Origin: Clostridia bacterium
GTDB taxonomy: Bacteria; Acidobacteriota; Terriglobia; Terriglobales; Acidobacteriaceae
Direction of reading: 5' to 3'
Length of the DNA stretch: 64,000 nucleotides
NCBI GenBank assembly: GCA_035561135.1
Contig: DATMYA010000048.1
Location: 1-64,000 of the forward strand
Position 1 is the stretch's first letter. The number at the start of each line of letters is the position of its first letter. Under the pieces are notes generated by a model. That model worked only from the letters and a program-made list of their open reading frames with translations, made no database searches and was not told where the DNA came from. Positions 57,636 through 64,000 of the stretch are shown piece after piece. The position numbers and the translations under genes were made by a program.

Positions 57636-60600
57636 TTAGAACGAGTACTTCACTTTGAAACGAAGCGTACGGCCACCCTCGCGGGTGTTGTACTCGTCGC
57701 CGAAGTACTTGCTGCGCACGTTGTAGTTCACGTTCCCAAGATTCGGGTGATTGAATATGTTGAACATCTCGGTACGGAACTCGAACTGATGTCCTTCCAT
57801 AGGCAGCTTGAAGCGACGAACGATGCCCATATCCCAGTCCTGACGCCCCGGACCGATCAACGTATTGCGGCCTACATTGCCGATACCCGGCTGTATGAGC
57901 CAGTGCACATCGTTAACGGTAACGGGGGTGACCGTCCCTCCGTGCTGGTAATAATCGTGACCGTCGTACAGCTTTCCGGCAGTCTGCTTGATGAACGATC
58001 CGTCAATCGCCCAGCGCGTGATGGGTGCAGCCGGGTTACCGAGATTCGGGCGGTTGTTGCCCGCGTTTAAGTCTTGGTCTGTATCCGTGCCGTTGATGTA
58101 GACGGTCTCAGGAGCGCCGGCCTGGAAGGAGGTCGTTCCCGATAGTTGCCAATCGCGAGCAATGTAGGAGATTCCATTCAGGAAGCTCTTGCTGAACTTC
58201 ATGTTCGGAATGTCGTACACGTAGGTGAGTACCAGGCGCTGGCGGCGATCATAAGCCGAGAGGCCGCGTTCGAGTGCGCGGGTGCTCTGCGCGTACGAAC
58301 TGCCGCCCGTGCTCGTGAACACTTCGGAGCCGGTATCGATCATCTTCGAATAGGTATATGCCGCACGGAACAGCAGGCCGTTCGTGAAGCGGCGATCGAC
58401 CTTCACGTTCAATCCATGATAGATAGAGTCGCCGGAGTTGGTGCGGACACCGTAATTGCCTACGTTCGGGTTCAGGCGAACGCCGTTGACGCCGGGGTTG
58501 AGCTGATCGTTGACGAACAGGCGAATACCGCGGCTTCCGACGTAGGCAGTTGTCAAGGTAAAGCTGCCGGGCAACTCACGCTGAATATCCAAGTTCCACT
58601 GGTGCGTGTTGGGGGCAACCAGGTTGTTGGCGACTCCTGTGATGGCAGCCGTCGGGCTGTACACAGAGTTCATGTTGGGGATCAACTCCATGGCGCCAGA
58701 GAGACCACGCCCGCCGACAGGAGCCTGAATCGTCGTACCCATTACATTCGGGCTGCTGGCTGCTGAGTTTACGAGGATGTTGTTGAAGAATGTGTCATAG
58801 AACATGCCGTAGCCGGCACGGATGACCGTCTTGTTGTCGCCGAAGAGACCATTCCAGAACCGCGGAGTGTAGGCGACGCCAACGCGAGGTCCAAAGTTGT
58901 TGTAATCCGGCTGGAGCTCGTGCCGAACCGGCGTCACCATGAACGGACTGTTCATGTCGATTGCCGGATAAGGCAGAACGTTGATCGGCGTTCCGTAATA
59001 TTCGTAACGAATGCCGTAGTCGAGCGTCAGGTTCGGACGCAGCTTCCACGTATCCTGTATGTAGTAGGCCTGAGTGAGCTGGTTCGGGTAAACGACCGGG
59101 CTGCCGAAGACCTTTCCGGCCTGTGCGCTGGCGCCAGTGAAGTTGTCGATGAAATTGGCCAGAGCCGTGTAGCCGCCACCGTCGGTGAAGCCAATGGTGC
59201 CACGCGAGTTGAACGGAACGTTAGCCTTCACCTGGGCACGAGAAACGTCCGCGCCGATTTTCGTGGTGTGGTTACCCCAGCTGAACGAGAGCGCGTCCTG
59301 GTACTGGAACGTGTTCATCAAACGGCCTTGCGGGAAAGCTGCATTCACACCGTAGGTCAGCAGGTTCGCAATCGTGACCTGCTCCTGCTGTGCCGCTGCA
59401 CCGTTCGGGTCCGCCAGCCAGAAGCCGGCATTCATGCGGCCAAACGAAAAACGGAACTCGTTGACCATCTTCTGCGAGAGCGTGCGTACCCAGGTGATTC
59501 CGAGGTTCTGCTTGCGGCCGCCCTGCTCCGTGTCATAGCCCGGAAGCGCGCTGCCATTGTTGTAGAAATCAGGCGTAAGGATGTTGTCGTCGAAGATGTA
59601 GCGGAAGCTGAAGCTGTCCTTCGAGGTTGCGAGCCAGTCGACGCGCGCGTTCCACTGCACATCGTCGTTGACCTGGGCGATGCCGCCACGCTGGACCGTG
59701 CCAACCTCAATTGCCGGGCGGCCGTCGCCGAGCGCGATCGTGCCGAAATTGGTTTTGCCGCGAAGGCCGCCGATCGCCTGGAGCAACTGGTCAACGCGGG
59801 AGTTCACACCCAGCGACTTCAGGGTCGCAACGCCCTGTTCGGTCGGAATCGTCAACTGACCGCCCTGCGCGGAGGAGCGTGTTTTGTCCCACTGCGAAGT
59901 CGCGAAGAAGAACAGTTTGTCCTTCTTTACCGGGCCACCGATCGCGAATCCGTAAGTGTTCTCACGGTACTTTTCCATGTCATCGCGCGTGACGCCTGCC
60001 AGGCCGTCTTCGGCCGGAATGGCTTCCAGTGCGCTGTTTTGGTGCAGTTCCCAGAGGGAGCCATGGAACTGGTTGGTGCCGCCCTTGGTTACAACGTTCG
60101 TTACCGAACCGCCACCGCGACCGAATTCAGCAGCGTACGAGTTGGTAAGGATGACCACTTCGCCGATCGCTTCGGCGTTCTGCGGCTGCAGAGACTGGCC
60201 GTTGAGCGAGGTGTCGTTGTTGTCCTGGCCGTCAATCAGGAAGTTGTTGGAGCGCGGGCGCGTACCGTTCACCGAGAAGCTGACGCCATTGGTGAACTTC
60301 TCGCGGGCGGAGTTCGCCACGACGCCGGGCTGCGTGAGTACGAGCGAGATCGGGTTCAGGCCGAGAATCGGAAGCTCGGTGATCTCTTTGGGCTGAATGT
60401 TGTGGCTGAGTTCGCCGGACTCTGTCTGCACCCTTGTGGCCGACGCTTCGACCGTCACGGTTTCAGCATTGCCACCGATCTGCAACTTGCCGTTGGTGCT
60501 GGTGATGGTAGAAGCGGTGACTTCCACCTTTGAGATCGTCAGCGGGGCAAAGCCCTGCATCGTAATTGAAACGGTGTAGGTGTCCGGGGTGAGCGCGTCC

Positions 60601-60815
60601 ATACGATACTGGCCGTTCGGACCTGTAACCGCTGTACGAGTTTCGCCCATCGAGCCTTTGGCCGTCACGGAGGCGCCTGCGATTACGGCACCTGTATTGT
60701 CCGTGATCGTGCCACCGAGAGTGCCCTTCGAGGTCTGCGCAAACGCCGCACCGGTGACGAGCACCAAAATGGCGACGATCGTGACCAGGGTACGAACTAT
60801 CGATGATTGCTTCAC
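57636..60815 (-). CDS. Oar-like TonB-dependent receptor with carboxypeptidase-regulatory domain
   Basis: The protein of about 1059 residues has a signal peptide (VRTLVTIVAILVLVTGAAFA). A CarboxypepD_reg domain follows (about 28-115: GTLGGTITDNTGAVIAGASV), then a plug domain (NNFLIDGQDNNDTSLNGQ, EFGRGGGSVTNVVTKGG). A long beta-barrel ends in an aromatic residue (LRFKVKYSF). Such Oar-like receptors are expanded in Acidobacteriota and probably take up large oligosaccharides or peptides. GTG at 60815 is used because GGAG lies 6 nt upstream; an in-frame TTG four codons earlier would contain the Shine-Dalgarno itself. Confidence 0.9.
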   Translation of the reverse strand: MKQSSIVRTLVTIVAILVLVTGAAFAQTSKGTLGGTITDNTGAVIAGASVTAKGSMGETRTAVTGPNGQYRMDALTPDTYTVSITMQGFAPLTISKVEVTASTITSTNGKLQIGGNAETVTVEASATRVQTESGELSHNIQPKEITELPILGLNPISLVLTQPGVVANSAREKFTNGVSFSVNGTRPRSNNFLIDGQDNNDTSLNGQSLQPQNAEAIGEVVILTNSYAAEFGRGGGSVTNVVTKGGTNQFHGSLWELHQNSALEAIPAEDGLAGVTRDDMEKYRENTYGFAIGGPVKKDKLFFFATSQWDKTRSSAQGGQLTIPTEQGVATLKSLGVNSRVDQLLQAIGGLRGKTNFGTIALGDGRPAIEVGTVQRGGIAQVNDDVQWNARVDWLATSKDSFSFRYIFDDNILTPDFYNNGSALPGYDTEQGGRKQNLGITWVRTLSQKMVNEFRFSFGRMNAGFWLADPNGAAAQQEQVTIANLLTYGVNAAFPQGRLMNTFQYQDALSFSWGNHTTKIGADVSRAQVKANVPFNSRGTIGFTDGGGYTALANFIDNFTGASAQAGKVFGSPVVYPNQLTQAYYIQDTWKLRPNLTLDYGIRYEYYGTPINVLPYPAIDMNSPFMVTPVRHELQPDYNNFGPRVGVAYTPRFWNGLFGDNKTVIRAGYGMFYDTFFNNILVNSAASSPNVMGTTIQAPVGGRGLSGAMELIPNMNSVYSPTAAITGVANNLVAPNTHQWNLDIQRELPGSFTLTTAYVGSRGIRLFVNDQLNPGVNGVRLNPNVGNYGVRTNSGDSIYHGLNVKVDRRFTNGLLFRAAYTYSKMIDTGSEVFTSTGGSSYAQSTRALERGLSAYDRRQRLVLTYVYDIPNMKFSKSFLNGISYIARDWQLSGTTSFQAGAPETVYINGTDTDQDLNAGNNRPNLGNPAAPITRWAIDGSFIKQTAGKLYDGHDYYQHGGTVTPVTVNDVHWLIQPGIGNVGRNTLIGPGRQDWDMGIVRRFKLPMEGHQFEFRTEMFNIFNHPNLGNVNYNVRSKYFGDEYNTREGGRTLRFKVKYSF

Positions 60816-61172
60816 TTCGTTCTCCAAATTTAAAAGTGGTGTGATGAGTTAAGGGCCTCCACGCGCATTTCTATGCGCGCGGTCAAAATAGATTCATTAC
60901 CTGTGAACGCTGGAAGTAATAAAGCAACTTGCGTTCCAAATACGAAATTGATGTAAGTGTCTGAATCGTCTACACCGCTTGAGAAGCGAAATCGACCGAG
61001 GCTCCCAATTTCTGGATACTTTCAGAGGCGAGTTATTAAATTAGAAATGTGACGTCTGCCACAAGGTATGGTGACTTAACGGCATTGACGAAATGCCAAT
61101 TCTGCTTGGTAGCTCGGAAGCGCGAGAGAACTCGTGCAGCAGGCGTGGCGCAAAGGTGCGGTATGGCGTCCC
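60816..61172. other. Intergenic region with one hairpin
   Basis: The receptor leader holds a CGCGCATTTCTATGCGCG hairpin (about 60863-60880). No convincing promoter or gene was found in the remaining 300 bp. Confidence 0.45.
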
Positions 61173-61517
61173 ATGACTGACGAACATTTACAACGCGGGA
61201 TCGAACTGCTGAATGCACAGCAATTCTTCGACGCACACGAAGAATTGGAAAATGCCTGGCGTGCCGCTCCCCCGGACTACAAGCTGTTCTACCAGTCGCT
61301 CGTGCAGGTAGCGGTAGCGATGCACCATTGTTCGAAAGGAAATCTGAGGGGCGGGCGCTCAGTCCTTGACCGCGCGGTTCGCAACTTGGTCGCTTCCGCG
61401 CGCGCGTCCGCCGGATTTGATGCAAGCGGATTGCACGAGCAGCTCGTGGTCTGGCAATCGGCTTTGGCGAACGGCGGGGAGTTTCCGCCATGGCCGCAGG
61501 TGCGCATGACGGTTTGA
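61173..61517 (+). CDS. DUF309 family protein
   Basis: The 114-residue protein has the DUF309 signature FFDAHEELENAWRAAPPDYK and a following helix pair (LFYQSLVQVAVAMHHCSKGN). The HE and W residues are conserved in the family. Function unknown. The ATG at 61173 is chosen over an upstream GTG (61134) by family length; no clear ribosome binding site. Confidence 0.75.
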   Translation: MTDEHLQRGIELLNAQQFFDAHEELENAWRAAPPDYKLFYQSLVQVAVAMHHCSKGNLRGGRSVLDRAVRNLVASARASAGFDASGLHEQLVVWQSALANGGEFPPWPQVRMTV

Positions 61518-61672
61518 TCCACCGCAGGCGCAGGTAAATAAGTCAGCGCAAACGCACACATCATAAGACGGTGTGACGGCGAGTGCTAAAATCGCGTTTT
61601 CAGCGAGCATCGTCTTCGTGTACATCAGTCGTAGAATGTGCGCGTCGCTAAATCCAACATTAAGGGTCAAGT

Positions 61673-62899
61673 TTGAGCGAAGCTTCCAAGACCACCGCAA
61701 AAACGAGCGCGGCTTCTCCTAGGGCTGGCGCAGGTGTTCCGCTGCTTGATTTGCGGCGGCAGTACGCAACCATCCGCGAAGAGGTGCAGGCTGCCATTGG
61801 GCACGTTTGCGAGACCCAGCACCTGGTCATGGGCGAAGAGGTCGCGAAGTTCGAGCGCGAGGTCGCACAGTTCACCGGCGCGGCCGATACAGTTTCGTGC
61901 GCTTCCGGCACCGACGCGTTGTGGCTGGCGCTGCAAGCCAGCGGCATAGGACCGGGCGACTCCGTTATTACGACGCCGTTCAGTTTTTTTGCTTCGGCGA
62001 GCACGATCGTGCGTTGCGGCGCGCGTCCTGTGTTTGTGGACGTTGAACCGTCAACACTGAATCTCGATCCTGAGCAGGTGTTGCGCCGCGTGAAACTCCG
62101 TGGCGACGGATCGCTGCGCGCCATTATGCCGGTACACCTTTATGGACAGTGCGCGCGCATAGACCAATTCCAGGACATCGCCGCGGAACACAAATTGACC
62201 ATTGTGGAAGACGCGGCACAAGCATACGGTGCTGCCTGGCGCGGCAAGCGTGCCGGTTCCCTCGGCAACGCCGCTGGCTTCAGCTTTTACCCAACGAAGA
62301 ACCTGAGCGCATTTGGCGACGGTGGTTGCGTCACGACCAGCGACCCTGAACTGGCGGCGCGTATGCGCAGGCTGCGGAACCACGGCAGTGACCGGCGCTA
62401 CTACCATGAAGAAATGGGGTGGAACAGCCGGCTCGACGCGCTGCAGGCTGCGGTGCTGCGCGTGAAGATGAAGCACATTCAGCAGTGGAACGAGCGACGC
62501 CGGCAAGTAGCCGATTTGTACGATCGACTATTCGAAGAAGCCGGACTCTCGCACGGGCGTCCGCTGCCGGGCGAAGTGCCTCTCGCAAACCCGGCGGCGC
62601 CGGTACGGCTCCTCAGTACGGCAGGCGAGGCGTACCACATCTTTCATCAATATGTTGTGCGCGTACCGAAACGCGACGAACTTCGCCAGTTCCTTGCCGA
62701 CCGCAAGATCGGCGCGGAAATCTACTACCCGGTGCCGCTGCATCTGCAGAAGTGTTTCGCCTACCTTGGATACGGTCAGGGCGATCTGCCGGAAGCAGAG
62801 CAGGCGGCGAAGGATGTGCTCGCGTTGCCGGTCTTCCCCGAACTTACAGAGGACGAACAGCGAACCGTCGTGCAAGCGATTGCACAGTTCTACAGCTAA
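61673..62899 (+). CDS. DegT/DnrJ/EryC1/StrS aminotransferase
   Basis: The 408-residue protein has the PLP lysine Lys209 in FYPTKNLSAFGDGG, the SCASGTDALWLALQA loop and VEDAAQAYGA with the Asp near PLP N1. This family makes amino sugars for surface polysaccharides or antibiotics from keto-sugars. The start appears to be TTG at 61673, with AGGG upstream; no ATG fits the N-terminus (PLLDLRRQYATIREEVQAA). No other sugar-modifying genes are beside it. Confidence 0.87.
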   Translation: MSEASKTTAKTSAASPRAGAGVPLLDLRRQYATIREEVQAAIGHVCETQHLVMGEEVAKFEREVAQFTGAADTVSCASGTDALWLALQASGIGPGDSVITTPFSFFASASTIVRCGARPVFVDVEPSTLNLDPEQVLRRVKLRGDGSLRAIMPVHLYGQCARIDQFQDIAAEHKLTIVEDAAQAYGAAWRGKRAGSLGNAAGFSFYPTKNLSAFGDGGCVTTSDPELAARMRRLRNHGSDRRYYHEEMGWNSRLDALQAAVLRVKMKHIQQWNERRRQVADLYDRLFEEAGLSHGRPLPGEVPLANPAAPVRLLSTAGEAYHIFHQYVVRVPKRDELRQFLADRKIGAEIYYPVPLHLQKCFAYLGYGQGDLPEAEQAAKDVLALPVFPELTEDEQRTVVQAIAQFYS

Positions 62900-62918
62900 T
62901 CGAGCAACGTTTCTGAAA

Positions 62919-63031
62919 CTCCTTCCAGAGCGAAGGGCGTAAGCTCGAATTCGAGGGATCCATTTTTCCAGCACGGTGCTGATGAAAGGGATCCTTCGAC
63001 TCCGCGCCGTCGTCGATCCGCTCAGGAGGAC
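62919..63031. repeat. 113-bp palindromic repeat (GTCGAAGGATC family), copy 4
   Basis: It has the same layout as 18688-18805: CTCCTTCCAGAGCG on the left, GGGATCC ... GGGATCCTTCGACTCCG inside, CGCTCAGGAGGAC on the right (to 63031). A CTCAGTAGCT unit follows at 63055-63080. Confidence 0.75.
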
Positions 63032-63057
63032 AACGAAACTCGCTGAGGCAACCCAGC

Positions 63058-64000
63058 TCAGTAGCTCAGTGGTTCAGCAGCCAGCTCGACATTCTGTGCG
63101 TTGTAGATGCGTTCGCAGATGGCGCGATACTGCATGTATTGATTGTGAAGCAGCGGTTCTTCGATCGTACCTCCCATGGCTTTCGCCGCCATCTTCATGT
63201 AAGCGCATCGGAAAATTCCGTATGCGAGGAGATACGCTTTCAGGCGCGGACGCGGGTCGTCCCCGGAAATGTTTTTGTATCGCGCGAGAAATGTTTCGGT
63301 AGCTGCGCTCCCAAGGCCCCATTCGACGATGGTGCCGGCGAGGTCCCATGCGATGTCGCAAGGGCCGGGAAAGAAGTGATCGTCACCGTGCGTAGCAGCG
63401 TCGAGTTTGAGCGCCTCCCCGCTACTGGTCAGGAACCACTTGTGCGGCAACATGCGACCGTCGGCCACGACCGGGCGCGCCAGTTGGAGCAGAGCTTCTT
63501 CGCCGAGCTCAATTCCGAATTCCGTCTTCCAGTCGAAGCGAAGCATACGTTCGAGATCCGATGGCTGTTCGGCTTCCGGATGGATGGCGCACGCTCGAAA
63601 CGCGCAGTAGTCGGCCATTCGCTGAAGAATCGTGTTCGATAGATCGCTATGGAGCGCAGGGCGTCCGCTGAGGTACTGGTAACAGCCAAAACCAGCGAAG
63701 TTGCCGAAGTAGCCGGGCGCAAATCGTGCGAGAGCGAGTTGCGCGGACCGCCGCCCTACCTCCGCGCCATACCGGCCATATCCTTCGAACCGAAAGATGC
63801 GTTGCCGATCGGCGGAGAGAAATTTGAGCGGCTCCATTTGAGTCCATGAGCCAGGCTGCGAATCGGCTGGAAGGAAGTGCTTCCTCCATGCTCCACCGCC
63901 AAGTGGAGTCCCCGCACCTTCCGGCAGATAGCGCTCGTCGGAGGTGAAGAATGAGCGAAAGCGCGCCCACCGAACCGCCGCGTCGGACGCGCGCAGAGCG
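63058..64000 (-). CDS. Kinase-fold-like protein, 5' end beyond window
   Basis: The frame is open from the stop at 63058 to the window edge, at least 313 residues. The visible ATG at 63837 is internal: residues before it (RWARFRSFFTSDERYLPEG, then AWRKHFLPADSQPGSWTQ) are protein-like. The C-terminal half has ADGRMLPHKWFLTSSGEALK and HFFPGPCDIAWDLAGTIVEW, which recall the catalytic part of the aminoglycoside/choline kinase fold (Asp-containing loop followed by DLAG). The classical HxDxxxxN motif is not obvious. Assignment is tentative; function unknown. Confidence 0.6.
   Translation of the reverse strand, partial: ALRASDAAVRWARFRSFFTSDERYLPEGAGTPLGGGAWRKHFLPADSQPGSWTQMEPLKFLSADRQRIFRFEGYGRYGAEVGRRSAQLALARFAPGYFGNFAGFGCYQYLSGRPALHSDLSNTILQRMADYCAFRACAIHPEAEQPSDLERMLRFDWKTEFGIELGEEALLQLARPVVADGRMLPHKWFLTSSGEALKLDAATHGDDHFFPGPCDIAWDLAGTIVEWGLGSAATETFLARYKNISGDDPRPRLKAYLLAYGIFRCAYMKMAAKAMGGTIEEPLLHNQYMQYRAICERIYNAQNVELAAEPLSY

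Overview
The window looks like a chromosomal segment from a member of the Acidobacteriota, probably near the Terriglobia/Koribacter group. This rests on the moderately high G+C, an Oar-like TonB-dependent receptor with an N-terminal carboxypeptidase-regulatory domain, a split F-type ATPase cluster with two b-type subunits, and many short palindromic intergenic repeats. No marker was compared against a database, so the placement is inference. There are no rRNA genes, no CRISPR array, no complete insertion sequence and no prophage. Most of the window is housekeeping and conserved accessory genes.

Left part (1-12 kb): the str operon (rpsL-rpsG-fusA-tuf, minus strand) enters from the left edge and has a long leader. 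Next come a cell-surface lipoprotein, nusB with a VOC-RibH fusion gene, and a fatty-acid or butyrate-type CoA block (enoyl-CoA hydratase, 3-hydroxyacyl-CoA dehydrogenase, thiolase; an acyl-CoA ligase follows at 12.7 kb). From 14 to 26 kb there is a TPR-GAF-degenerate-GGDEF protein, a GH27 alpha-galactosidase, lexA, trxA, a PilZ protein overlapping an atypical LuxR-type regulator, a YqjK/YqjE/YqjD-like membrane trio and a lemA-DUF2207 pair.

Middle part (26-46 kb): an SpoU-family methyltransferase, a tRNA-Leu(CAA), and a three-gene MarR operon with overlapping genes preceded by two tandem 20-bp palindromes. These are followed by a histidine kinase with a single-domain response regulator, P5C dehydrogenase, a PilZ-REC-PilZ protein, a GAF-TM-AMIN protein, serS, a PafA-like phosphatase overlapping pyrD, a WalJ/YycJ-like hydrolase and a second hydroxyacyl-CoA dehydrogenase.

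Right part (46-64 kb): the ATP synthase cluster atpF'-F-H-A-G-D-C, without the a and c subunit genes and with repeat arrays in four of its gaps. Then a YeiH-type transporter, hfq-hflX (hflX apparently starting at AUU), a PuuD-like membrane protein, the Oar-like receptor, a DUF309 protein, a DegT-family aminotransferase and a kinase-fold-like protein cut by the right edge.

The most unusual material is structural. At least four families of dispersed palindromic or short tandem repeats fill intergenic spaces. There are also the AUU start of hflX, the MarR operator pair, the VOC-RibH fusion and a possible small RNA between the atp operon and yeiH.
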